NCBI GenBank assembly: GCA_903862935.1
Contig: CAIOZY010000043.1
Coordinates: forward strand, 1-64,000
From: an uncultured Opitutaceae bacterium
GTDB taxonomy: Bacteria > Verrucomicrobiota > Verrucomicrobiia > Opitutales > Opitutaceae
DNA: 64,000 nt
Direction: 5' to 3'
In this document: in pieces, positions 19,634 to 27,980 of the stretch
Numbering within the stretch: the stretch's first letter is position 1
How the letters are laid out: each line of letters begins with the position of its first letter
Made by a program: the position numbers and the translations under genes
Notes under the pieces: model-generated
Databases searched by the model: none
Told to the model about the DNA's origin: nothing
What the model saw: only the letters and a program-made list of their open reading frames with translations

Positions 19634-19741
19634 CGTCAGGACAAGTAGGGCACAGTTGGGCCAGTCTGTCGAGCGGGGGCCCCTCCGCCTTTCAAACCTT
19701 GACCGCGCCGCAATCCGGAGCACGCTGGCGGATCCATCCTC

Positions 19742-19815
19742 TGCCTGGTGGTGTAATGGCAGCACAGGCGACTTTGACTCGCCTAGTCCTGGTTCGAATC
19801 CAGGCCGGGCAGCCA
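19742..19815 (+). tRNA. tRNA-Gln (anticodon TTG)
   Basis: A complete cloverleaf of 74 bases. The acceptor stem TGCCTGG pairs with CCGGGCA (one G-T pair). The anticodon stem GGCGA/TCGCC holds loop CTTTGAC, giving anticodon TTG. The T arm contains GGTTCGAATCC. Discriminator base G is followed by an encoded CCA. It lies divergently between hflX and the next gene. Confidence 0.95.
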
Positions 19816-19844
19816 GATCGCGAGAGCGGTTTGGAGGGTCCGCC

Positions 19845-20378
19845 TCAGACCGACCGATCCTTGCGGTCCCCGCCTGCGGCGGCCGGAAGCAGCATCACCG
19901 ACAGGAGGCAACCCAGGTGGTGGACGATCTCGGCGAGCTGCTCGCCATCCTTCGGCTTCTGGATGCACCCGTTGCATCCCAGCTGGTGGCAGCGATCCAC
20001 CGTGAGCGGATCGTCGGGCTCGGTGAGCATGAAAACGGGAATCGCGCGCAGGTCCGGGTGTGCTTTGAAGCGCCCCAGCACCTCGATCCCATCCCCCCCG
20101 GCCAACTGGGAATCAAGCAGGACAAAGTAGCTCCTCCCGGGCTCCCGACGCGACGGGATGCCGTCGCCGCCGAGGAAGAAGTCCAGCGCCTGCCGGCCGC
20201 TCTTGAGGTGGATGCCGCGGTCGCCGAGGCCGAAGGCCTCGAGGCCCCGGCCGATCAGCCCAGCCTCACGCTCGTCGTCGACGACGTAGGCAATCGACGG
20301 GGGGAACGGCTTGGGCTCGGTCAGCACAGACCCGCAGTTTGCCAGGATTGCCCGGCGTGTCAAAGGCGCCCGGTCCAT
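19845..20378 (-). CDS. Receiver-domain response regulator (Rcp1-like)
   Basis: A 177-residue protein with one receiver domain. It shows VVDDE at about 32-36, phosphoacceptor Asp89 (VLLDSQLAGGDG), Thr119 (MLTEPDD) and Lys141 (QKPKD). The longer loop before the phosphorylation site and the HPDLRAIPVFMLTEP stretch resemble the Rcp1 group that partners phytochrome-like or hybrid kinases. No kinase is in the window. A GTG at 20327 just before the receiver is an alternative start that would remove the first 17 residues. A tail of about 30 residues follows the domain. Confidence 0.8.
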   Translation of the reverse strand: MDRAPLTRRAILANCGSVLTEPKPFPPSIAYVVDDEREAGLIGRGLEAFGLGDRGIHLKSGRQALDFFLGGDGIPSRREPGRSYFVLLDSQLAGGDGIEVLGRFKAHPDLRAIPVFMLTEPDDPLTVDRCHQLGCNGCIQKPKDGEQLAEIVHHLGCLLSVMLLPAAAGGDRKDRSV

Positions 20379-20536
20379 TCCCGCGGGGGCGCAGTCCCCA
20401 GGTCCACCCCGGCCCGTCCGGGGTCCCCGCGGCCGGCCAAGCAAATTTCTCCTTCGCCGCCGTTGACCATCGACTCGGGGCGCCGCATGCTCGCAGTGAG
20501 ATAGACTCCGTTGCTGTCCCCAGCCCCTGATTTCAA

Positions 20537-22375
20537 ATGAGTCCCATCAATCGCTTCCTCCTTGAAAACAACCTTCGTCTCACGACGAACCCCTGCGTCA
20601 GTCCGGACTTCTGCCTGGACTGGCCCGGATTCCTCGATGGCCTGAAGAAGGACAGGCCGCTGACCCGCTACCGGCGCAGCGGGTTCAAGACGGCCGCGGG
20701 GGAGTGGATGCTGATCGAGAACGACCTGGGCGACCACGCCTGGCAGCTCAACGGGCGCGATCCCGGGCTGGAGGGCGCAGCGAGCCTCTCAAACGACCTG
20801 TGGGTGTTCCCCGCGACCTTCGCCAACTTGCTCAAGCTGAAGAATCTGATCCAGGAGAGCGATCCGGCCTCGACCATATTCCCCAGCGCGGCCGGAAGCC
20901 TCGGCCAAAGCACCCTCGGCCTCGGCGCCCGGTTCACAACCCTGCACTGGCCGGCCACGGAGTGGGCGATGGCGCAGCTCGGGCTGGCCCTGACCGCCAA
21001 CCAGAACAGCATCCCCCGGGAACTCGTCTACGACGTGGACCAGATGCTGGCCGGCCGCCTCGACACGGTCGCCTTCCCCTTCATCGGGGCCAACGTTCCG
21101 GAGGGGCACCAGGGCCAGAGCGTCGAGGGTATGAGCCACGGGGCCGTTCTCTCGAAACTCAAGACCGGTTTCCACCTGAGGCGCATCCCCTGGAGCTTCA
21201 ACGCGGACCACCAGCCGATCGGGGGCAAGTTCGACGAGCGCGAGGACCGCCTTGTCGCGGGCTCAATCCTGGCAAGCTACATCACCTTTGACCTTTCGCC
21301 TGAGCTGGCGCTCAAGTGCCCGGCCCGGCCGGACGAGATCGACGCAGCCCTGGTCGCCAAAGTCCGGCGCAGGCTCGCCGGCGCTGGGCTCACGGTCGAG
21401 GAGGGCAGATTCCAGAGCCTTCTCTGCCAGGTCTGGCCGTCCCTGCAGAAGATGCACCGGCGCGACATCAAGTACCGGGAGGCCCGGGCGCGGGCCTTCA
21501 CGACCGATGCGGGCCGCCGGTACCTGAGGGAGCTTTCGATCGATGAGCTGCCCGGGCTAACGGAGCCGGAGACGACGGCCATCATGCTCGCCCTTTGCGA
21601 GGTCCTCAACATGCCGGTCAACTTTGTTGCCCCGGCCTTCGGGTTCCAGAAGAACTGCCCCTATCCGGACAATGCGGCGCTGAAGACGATGATCGAGCGC
21701 CAGTGGAAGGTCTGCCGGCAGTTCCGCGTGAGCATCGGGTTCCATTCCGGATCGGGCAAATCGGCCGAGAACTACCAGGTCATGGGCAAGGTTACCGGAG
21801 GCCGCCTGGAGATCAAGACGAGCGGCCGCTACACCTACGAGATGGGAGTTGCGCTGTCGGCCTCCCGCGACCCAGGCGACCAGGCGCTTTGGAAGGACTG
21901 GTACCGGTTCACGATCGACCTGGCGGTCCTGGGCGCCTTCAGCTCGGACGAGGCCGAGCGCCGGATGGCCCGAAGTTTCATCGCTGATGCGCTGGGCAAG
22001 GCAGGCGTGGACTCCGCGGCCGCGTTTGGCTCGCCCGCGGTCTGCCGCGGCGCCCTTGAGGGGCTGCCGCCAAGCCCCGACCACATGTTCTTCTTCGAGT
22101 ACAACTTCCTGTTCGTCCTGGCCGGCGGCGGCCGGGCCGAGAAGGCGGCCCTTGGGGACCACTCGCCGGCCGGCTACAACCAACGGGCGCGCTTCTACGG
22201 GATCAGCCCCGAGGGACGCCTGCGGTACGCCCAGAGGACGGCCGCCTACATCGTGTTCCTAGCGGAGAACACGGGCCTTGCCAAACCCGAGGCCTGTGCG
22301 GTGGTCCGAAAACGCCTTGAGGGCTATTCGAAGCTCGAGGAAATGCTCGCCGACATCGCGCCGCAGGCCATCTAA
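20537..22375 (+). CDS. Tagaturonate epimerase-like protein (UxaE family)
   Basis: A 612-residue protein. The C-terminal half has IGFHSGSGKSAENYQVMGKV and GRLEIKTSGRYTYEMGVAL, resembling the UxaE family, which epimerises D-tagaturonate to D-fructuronate, first described in Thermotoga. It is longer than the roughly 500-residue reference members. It is the first gene of an operon with uxaC, kduI and a GH105 hydrolase, which fits: galacturonate is isomerised by UxaC to tagaturonate, then epimerised into the glucuronate branch. Assignment rests on motif recall plus context; it could be a related sugar-acid isomerase. Confidence 0.62.
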   Translation: MSPINRFLLENNLRLTTNPCVSPDFCLDWPGFLDGLKKDRPLTRYRRSGFKTAAGEWMLIENDLGDHAWQLNGRDPGLEGAASLSNDLWVFPATFANLLKLKNLIQESDPASTIFPSAAGSLGQSTLGLGARFTTLHWPATEWAMAQLGLALTANQNSIPRELVYDVDQMLAGRLDTVAFPFIGANVPEGHQGQSVEGMSHGAVLSKLKTGFHLRRIPWSFNADHQPIGGKFDEREDRLVAGSILASYITFDLSPELALKCPARPDEIDAALVAKVRRRLAGAGLTVEEGRFQSLLCQVWPSLQKMHRRDIKYREARARAFTTDAGRRYLRELSIDELPGLTEPETTAIMLALCEVLNMPVNFVAPAFGFQKNCPYPDNAALKTMIERQWKVCRQFRVSIGFHSGSGKSAENYQVMGKVTGGRLEIKTSGRYTYEMGVALSASRDPGDQALWKDWYRFTIDLAVLGAFSSDEAERRMARSFIADALGKAGVDSAAAFGSPAVCRGALEGLPPSPDHMFFFEYNFLFVLAGGGRAEKAALGDHSPAGYNQRARFYGISPEGRLRYAQRTAAYIVFLAENTGLAKPEACAVVRKRLEGYSKLEEMLADIAPQAI

Positions 22376-22388
22376 CTCTCAGCCCGCC

Positions 22389-23813
22389 ATGGCTTCCTCC
22401 TTCATCAACGAGGACTTTCTTCTCCACACCCCCGAGGCTCGCGAACTCTACCACACCTTCGCGGAGCGGGAGCCGATCTTCGACTACCACTGCCACCTTC
22501 CGGTTGGGCAAATCGCCGAAAATCACGCTTTCGCCGACCTGTCGGAAATCTGGATAGCCGGCGACCACTACAAGTGGCGGGCGATGCGGGCCAACGGCGT
22601 TGCCGAACGGTTCTGTACGGGCAACGCCACGCCCCGGGAGAAGTTCGAGGCCTGGGCGGGAACCGTCCCCCACACCCTCAGAAACCCGCTGTACCACTGG
22701 ACCCACCTCGAGCTCAAGCGCTACTTCGGGATCGACTCCCTGCTCAACCCCGCCACGGCCGCCGGAGTCTGGCGCGAGGCGAACGAGCGCCTCGCCTCCC
22801 TCAAGGTCCACGACCTGTTCGCCCGCTTCCGGGTCGCCGTGGTGTGCACGACGGACGATCCGGCGGACAGCCTTGAACTTCACGCCAAGATCCGCTCAAG
22901 CGGCTTGAAGACCCGCGTCTACCCAGCCTTTCGGCCCGACAAGGCGCTAGGGGTCGGCCAGCCCGCGGCCTTCAACGCCTGGGTCGACCGGCTCGGCGCC
23001 GCGGCGGGCTCCCCTGTCCGGTCCTTCGAAGGGTTCGTCGCCGCCCTGAAGAAGCGCCACGACGACTTCCATGCAGCCGGCTGCCGCCTGTCCGACCACG
23101 GGCTGGAGGTCGCCCTTGCGGAATCATGCACCCCGGCGCAGGCCAAGGCGGTTTTTGACGCGGCCCGCTCCGGCCGCCCCGCCTCGCCCGAGGAGCAGGC
23201 CCGGTTCGGCTCCTTCCTCATGCTGGAATTCGGCCGCTGGGACGCAGCCCGGGGCTGGACAAAGCAGCTGCACCTGGGCGCCATCCGAAACAACAACTCG
23301 AGACTTCTCGGTTCGCTCGGGCCCGACACCGGCTTCGACTCGATCGGGGACTTTGCCCAGACCCGGAGCCTCTCGTGCTACTTGGATGCCCTTGACTCAC
23401 ACAACGAGCTGCCCCGGATGGTGATCTACAACGTCAATCCCGTCGACAACTACGCCTTCGCCACAATGGCCGGGAATTACCAAGACGGGAGCGTGCCTGG
23501 CAAGATCCAGTTCGGGAGCGGCTGGTGGTTCCTCGACCAGAAGGAGGGCATGCAGTGGCAGTTGAACGCCCTGTCGAACCTCGGGCTGCTCAGCCGTTTT
23601 GTGGGAATGCTGACCGACTCCCGCAGCTTCCTGTCCTATCCCCGCCACGAGTACTTCCGCCGCGTCCTGTGCGATCTGGTGGGGGGCGACATGGCCCGGG
23701 GCGAGATTCCCGCCGATCTTGCACTCGTCGGGGGAATGATCAAAAACATCTGCTTTAAGAACGCCCGAGACTTCTTCCGCCTCGAGCTCGATTCCGAGTT
23801 CGCGGGCTCCTAG
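22389..23813 (+). CDS. uxaC: Glucuronate/galacturonate isomerase
   Basis: A 474-residue uronate isomerase of the amidohydrolase-like fold, interconverting D-glucuronate/D-fructuronate and D-galacturonate/D-tagaturonate. Family features: IFDYHCHLPVGQIAEN with the metal-binding HxH near residue 34, WAGDHYKWR-like segment (IAGDHYKWRAMR), CTTDDPADSL, the QLHLGAIRNNN motif and GSGWWFLDQKEGMQWQLNAL near the C-terminus. The ATG at 22389 is 13 bases after the preceding stop; the open frame extends upstream inside the previous gene without similarity. Confidence 0.95.
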   Translation: MASSFINEDFLLHTPEARELYHTFAEREPIFDYHCHLPVGQIAENHAFADLSEIWIAGDHYKWRAMRANGVAERFCTGNATPREKFEAWAGTVPHTLRNPLYHWTHLELKRYFGIDSLLNPATAAGVWREANERLASLKVHDLFARFRVAVVCTTDDPADSLELHAKIRSSGLKTRVYPAFRPDKALGVGQPAAFNAWVDRLGAAAGSPVRSFEGFVAALKKRHDDFHAAGCRLSDHGLEVALAESCTPAQAKAVFDAARSGRPASPEEQARFGSFLMLEFGRWDAARGWTKQLHLGAIRNNNSRLLGSLGPDTGFDSIGDFAQTRSLSCYLDALDSHNELPRMVIYNVNPVDNYAFATMAGNYQDGSVPGKIQFGSGWWFLDQKEGMQWQLNALSNLGLLSRFVGMLTDSRSFLSYPRHEYFRRVLCDLVGGDMARGEIPADLALVGGMIKNICFKNARDFFRLELDSEFAGS

Positions 23814-23831
23814 GCCGCAATTTTGAAAATC

Positions 23832-24662
23832 ATGAAACTGCATTACCTCCCCAGTTCTGAGGAAACCGCCACGTTGGGCACGGAAGCGCTGCGCGACCGG
23901 TTCCTTCTCGCAACGCTGTTCCAGCCCGGCCGGCTCACAGCCCATTACACGGGCCTTGACCGCATGATCGTCGGCGCCGCCATGCCCGCCGGCGAACCCC
24001 TGCCCCTTCCGAACTGGAAGGAGACTGGCACCAGCTACTTCCTTGAGCGCCGTGAGATCGGCATCATCAACCTGGGCGATCCGGGCTTTGTTCATGTCGG
24101 CCCGAAGCGCCACGCCCTCGGCACCCATGACTGCCTGTATGTCGGGCTAGGCGAGCGCGACGTTGCGTTCGAGGACACGGTCTCAGGGCACGGGCGGGCT
24201 GCGTTCTACTTTGTGAGCACCCCGGCCCACGCCAAGCACCCGACGGCCCACGTCAGCCGCTCCCAGGTCGAGACCGACCCGATCGGCGACCCCACCAAGG
24301 CGGCCCGGCGGCGCATCCACAAGTACATCCACCCCGACGGCATCAAGAGCTGCCAGCTCGTGATGGGCTTTACCGAACTCGAACCCGGCAGCGTCTGGAA
24401 CACGATGCCCGCGCATACGCACAGCCGCCGCACTGAGGTGTACCTGTACTTCGACCTGGAGGACAACGTCGTCGTGCACCTGCTCGGAAACCCCCGCGCG
24501 ACCCGCCACGTGATCGTGAGGGACCGCGAGGCCGTGCTGTCGCCGTCCTGGTCGATCCACAGCGGCGCCGGAACCGGAAGTTACCGGTTTGTCTGGGCGA
24601 TGGCCGGGGACAACCAGATCTTCAGCGACATGGATCCGGTCGCCGTCAGCGACCTGCGCTGA
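23832..24662 (+). CDS. kduI: 5-dehydro-4-deoxy-D-glucuronate isomerase
   Basis: A 276-residue KduI, converting 5-keto-4-deoxyuronate (from unsaturated pectin units) to 2,5-diketo-3-deoxygluconate. The cupin metal site is visible: His195, His197 and Glu202 in AHTHSRRTEVYLY, and His243 in IHSGAGT, matching positions known in the E. coli enzyme. Length is normal. ATG at 23832; a TTG nine bases upstream is also in frame. Its presence implies that unsaturated uronates are formed, probably by the GH105 enzyme encoded next. KduD is not in the window. Confidence 0.95.
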   Translation: MKLHYLPSSEETATLGTEALRDRFLLATLFQPGRLTAHYTGLDRMIVGAAMPAGEPLPLPNWKETGTSYFLERREIGIINLGDPGFVHVGPKRHALGTHDCLYVGLGERDVAFEDTVSGHGRAAFYFVSTPAHAKHPTAHVSRSQVETDPIGDPTKAARRRIHKYIHPDGIKSCQLVMGFTELEPGSVWNTMPAHTHSRRTEVYLYFDLEDNVVVHLLGNPRATRHVIVRDREAVLSPSWSIHSGAGTGSYRFVWAMAGDNQIFSDMDPVAVSDLR

Positions 24663-24670
24663 GGGGCATC

Positions 24671-25876
24671 ATGCGGCCGCTTCGTCCCGCCTGCCTGATG
24701 CTGGCGGCCGGGTTTGTGGCCGCCTGGCCCGTGCGGGCGGCCGATAGCTCACGGGAGCCTGCGTCCCCGCTGGATTGGTCGGTCCGTGCAGCCCGCTCCG
24801 CCATGGCGCGAGCGGACGGGTCCCTGGAATGGGGCGCCCCGGGGGCAAAATGGGACTACACCCCGGCGGTGTTCGCGCTCGCCCTGGTGCGGCTTTCGGA
24901 AGCCACGAACGATCCCTCCTTCGAACGTTTTGCCGAGAGGGCGGTCGGCTCCTTCGTCTCCCCGGACGGGCAGATCCGCACCTACCAACTCGAGGAGCTC
25001 AGCCTCGACCAGATCAACCCGGGCAAGGTCGTGCTCGCGCTGGCCGAGCGGTCTGGCGGCGCCGGCTACCGAGCCGCCGCACAGCAGCTGCGTCACCAAC
25101 TCGCCGTCCAGCCCCGCACAAGCGACGGGGCCTTCTGGCACAAGAAACGCTATCCGGACCAGATGTGGCTCGACGGCGTCTACATGGCCTCGCCCTTCCT
25201 CGCCGAATACGCCCTGCGGTTCCGCCAACCGTCCGACTTTGACGAGGTGGTCCGGCAAATCCGGCTCGCTGGGGCCCACATGTACGACAGCCACAGCGGC
25301 CTGTACCGGCACGGTTGGGACGAGAGCCGGAGGCAGTCCTGGGCAGACCCGAAGACCGGGGTTTCCCCATGCTGCTGGAGCCGGGCCATCGGCTGGTATG
25401 GCATGGCGATGGTTGACGCGCTCGATTACCTCCCGGTGGAGCACCCGGGACGGGCGGAGGTCCTCACCCAGCTTAGGAGGCTAGCCGCGGGCGTGGTGCG
25501 CCACCAGGACCCCAAGAGCGGGGTCTGGTACCAGGTGACTGACCAGGAAGCCCGTCCAGGGAACTACCTGGAAGCCAGCGGTTCGGCCATGTTCGTCTAC
25601 ACTCTGGCCAAGGGCGTCAACCGGGGCTATCTGGCGCAGGATCTGGTTCCGGCCATTCGGCGGGGCTATGCCGGCCTGTTGCGGCAGTTCGCGCGCGTGG
25701 ACGAAGCGGGGCAGGTCAGCATCGAGGGGATCTGCCAGGTGGCCGGACTCGGGTACGGGCGCGACGGCAGCTTCGCCTACTACCTAAGGGAACCGGTCGT
25801 GGCCAACGACTACAAGGGTGTCGGCCCGTTCATCATGACCGGGATCGAGGTCGCGGCGCTGCGCGGCGGGCGCTGA
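24671..25876 (+). CDS. GH105 unsaturated rhamnogalacturonyl hydrolase
   Basis: A 401-residue protein with a signal peptide (CLMLAAGFVAAWPVRA) and the (alpha/alpha)6-barrel of GH105 (YteR/RhiN type). The catalytic Asp168 lies in QMWLDGVYMASPFLAEYA. Other family segments are HGWDESRRQSWADP, CCWSRAIGWYGMAMVDALDYLP and NYLEASGSAMFVYTLAKGVNRGYL. It removes the unsaturated terminal uronate from rhamnogalacturonan or pectin fragments, probably in the periplasm. Eight bases follow kduI. Its 3' end overlaps the convergent GT2 gene by 44 bases. Confidence 0.9.
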   Translation: MRPLRPACLMLAAGFVAAWPVRAADSSREPASPLDWSVRAARSAMARADGSLEWGAPGAKWDYTPAVFALALVRLSEATNDPSFERFAERAVGSFVSPDGQIRTYQLEELSLDQINPGKVVLALAERSGGAGYRAAAQQLRHQLAVQPRTSDGAFWHKKRYPDQMWLDGVYMASPFLAEYALRFRQPSDFDEVVRQIRLAGAHMYDSHSGLYRHGWDESRRQSWADPKTGVSPCCWSRAIGWYGMAMVDALDYLPVEHPGRAEVLTQLRRLAAGVVRHQDPKSGVWYQVTDQEARPGNYLEASGSAMFVYTLAKGVNRGYLAQDLVPAIRRGYAGLLRQFARVDEAGQVSIEGICQVAGLGYGRDGSFAYYLREPVVANDYKGVGPFIMTGIEVAALRGGR

Positions 25877-26558
25877 GGCGGAGCTGCCACCAAACCCGGG
25901 CCAGTTCGATCAGGGGCAGCAAGATCAGGTTCCACGGGCCGTACTTCGAGGCGCCGTGCCTGCGCGGGTGGTGGCGCACCGGAACCTCCCGGACCCGAAA
26001 CCCGCCGGCAACGGCCATGGCCGGAAGGAACGATTGCATCATTCGGGTCGGCAGCAGAGCTGCGGTCACCTCGCGCCGGAACGCCCTGAGCTGGCATCCT
26101 GAGTCGCGAACCCCGTCGTGCAGGATATGGCGCCTGAGCGCGTTGCCCACCCGCGAGACGATCTTGCGCACCCACGGGTCGTACCGGGTGGAGCGCCAGC
26201 CGCAGACCAGATCCGCCTCGCCCCGGTCGAGAAGAGCAATCAGCGCGGGGAAATCCCGCGGATCGTTCTGCCCGTCCCCGTCCATCGTCAGGATCACCTC
26301 GCCGCGGGCCTCCCCCAGCCCCCGCCGCAGCGCGAACGCCTGGCCTTGGTTCCGCCCCATGCGGATCACCCTACAGGCGGGGTCCGCCGCCGCGACGGCC
26401 TCCAATTCGGATACCGTGCTGTCGGTGCTCCCGTCGTCGACCAGGATCGCCTCGAAGCCCCCTTCGAGCGGGCCAAGTACCTCCCGCGCATGACCCATCA
26501 GCGGAAGCACGTTGCCTGCCTCCTGAAAAAAGGGAACCACGAGCGAGAACCGGGGCAT
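25833..26558 (-). CDS. Family 2 glycosyltransferase (dolichol-phosphate mannosyltransferase-like)
   Basis: A 241-residue GT-A glycosyltransferase resembling polyprenyl-phosphate sugar transferases. It has SLVVPFFQEAGNVLPLM, the nucleotide-sugar ILVDDGSTD motif, the metal-binding MDGDGQNDP, and later DSGCQLRAFRRE and VREVPVRHHPRRHGASKYG, typical of the DPM1/GtrB group. No C-terminal membrane helices follow the catalytic domain; it ends in an arginine-rich tail. It may supply lipid-linked sugar to the GT-C enzymes encoded at 31-42 kb (inference). ATG 26558 is chosen because the conserved domain starts there; an in-frame ATG lies at 26597. Confidence 0.88.
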   Translation of the reverse strand: MPRFSLVVPFFQEAGNVLPLMGHAREVLGPLEGGFEAILVDDGSTDSTVSELEAVAAADPACRVIRMGRNQGQAFALRRGLGEARGEVILTMDGDGQNDPRDFPALIALLDRGEADLVCGWRSTRYDPWVRKIVSRVGNALRRHILHDGVRDSGCQLRAFRREVTAALLPTRMMQSFLPAMAVAGGFRVREVPVRHHPRRHGASKYGPWNLILLPLIELARVWWQLRLSARRAAPRPRSRS

Positions 26559-26681
26559 GAGAAAGGGAAAGTGCCGGAAGCGTTCCCGGCCGTGCAAGAG
26601 GGTCTACCGGCCGATCGGTCTGAAAACGAGCGGGAAAACGAACCGGCTTGCAGGCTGCGCTGATACTGATTGGGTCTCACC

Positions 26682-27980
26682 ATGCCCGACCCGCAACCCA
26701 GTCACCCCGTGGGACGCTACCGCTGGCTCGTCTGCGCCCTGCTCTTCTTCGCGGTCTCGATTCTGTACGTCGACCGCCAGATCCTGTCGCTGCTCAAGCC
26801 CCAGCTCGACGAGCAGATGAGGTGGACCGACGAGCAGTTCGGGTGGATCAACGGCGCCTTTCTTGCCGCGTACGGCCTGAGCATGATGGGGTTCGGCTGG
26901 TTCATCGACCGGTTCGGGACCAAGGTCGGCTACATCGTCACGATCACCGCGTGGAGCATCTCGGCGATCTGCACGTCCTTTGCCGGCAGCGTGCGGGGCT
27001 TCCTCCTTGCCCGGTTTGCGGTCGGCGGCAGCGAGGGCGGCTGCTTCCCCACCTCGATCAAGACCGTCGCCCTCTGGTTTCCCAAGAGCGAGCGAGCCCT
27101 AGCGACGACCATATTCAATTCCGGCACGAACGTCGGGGCAATCATCGCGCCGGCGGTGATCCCCTGGGTCGCCTTCCGGTGGGGCTGGCAGGGGGCCTAC
27201 ATTGGGGCGGGCGCGGCGGGCTTCGTGTGGCTCGTCTGGTGGCTGCTCCTGTACAACCGCCCCGAGAAGATCGCGCGGCTGAAGCCCGAGGAGCTGGCCC
27301 ACATCTTAAGCGACGGCGACAGTGCGGCAGGGAGCGGCGAAAAGGTTAGCTGGGCGGGGCTGCTCCGGCTCCGGCAGACCTGGTCGTTCATCATCGGCAA
27401 GTTCCTCACCGACCCGATCTGGTGGTTCTTCCTGATCTGGCTTCCCGACTTCTTCAAGAAGACCCGAAACCTGGACCTGAAGCACAGCTGGCTCCACCTC
27501 GTGAGCATCTACGCGATCGTGACCGTGCTCAGCATCATCGGAGGCTGGCTCACCGGGCACCTGATGAGCCGGGGATGGTCGGCCACGAAGGCCCGCAAGA
27601 CCGGGATGCTGCTCTTCGCCCTGTGCGTCGTCCCCATCCTGGCCGTCTCACAGCTCGGGGACTGGACGGTCGTCGTGCTGATCGGCATAGCGGGGGCCGC
27701 CCACCAGGCGTGGTCGGCGAACCTGTTCACCACCGTTTCCGACATGTTCCCGAAGCCGGCGGTGGCCTCGGTCACCGGCATTGGAGGGCTCGCCGGGGCG
27801 CTCGGCAGTATGCTCTTCCAGCCCTTCACCGGAGGGCTGCTCGACTTCTTCAAGACCCACGGCGGCGCGGTGGCCGGCTACAACATTTTGTTCATCATCT
27901 GCGGGTGCATCTACCTGGTGACGTTCGCAATCCACCACCTCTGCGCCCCGAGCTTTGAGCGGATCAAGCTGCCGAGTTAG
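26682..27980 (+). CDS. MFS transporter, hexuronate (ExuT)-like
   Basis: A 432-residue major facilitator with 12 predicted helices, resembling the anion:cation symporter group that includes ExuT. Family features: LYVDRQILSLLKPQL in the first helix region, the loop motif GWFIDRFGTKVGY, GGSEGGCFPTSIKTVALWFP, and FNSGTNVGAIIAPAVIPW. Its place among uronate genes supports galacturonate or glucuronate uptake through the inner membrane. ATG at 26682; a TTG 12 bases upstream is in frame. Its stop overlaps the convergent pectinesterase stop by four bases. Confidence 0.88.
   Translation: MPDPQPSHPVGRYRWLVCALLFFAVSILYVDRQILSLLKPQLDEQMRWTDEQFGWINGAFLAAYGLSMMGFGWFIDRFGTKVGYIVTITAWSISAICTSFAGSVRGFLLARFAVGGSEGGCFPTSIKTVALWFPKSERALATTIFNSGTNVGAIIAPAVIPWVAFRWGWQGAYIGAGAAGFVWLVWWLLLYNRPEKIARLKPEELAHILSDGDSAAGSGEKVSWAGLLRLRQTWSFIIGKFLTDPIWWFFLIWLPDFFKKTRNLDLKHSWLHLVSIYAIVTVLSIIGGWLTGHLMSRGWSATKARKTGMLLFALCVVPILAVSQLGDWTVVVLIGIAGAAHQAWSANLFTTVSDMFPKPAVASVTGIGGLAGALGSMLFQPFTGGLLDFFKTHGGAVAGYNILFIICGCIYLVTFAIHHLCAPSFERIKLPS

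Noticed and set aside
19634-19765. Upstream extension of HflX
   Set aside because: It would overlap the tRNA-Gln gene and has no similarity to HflX.
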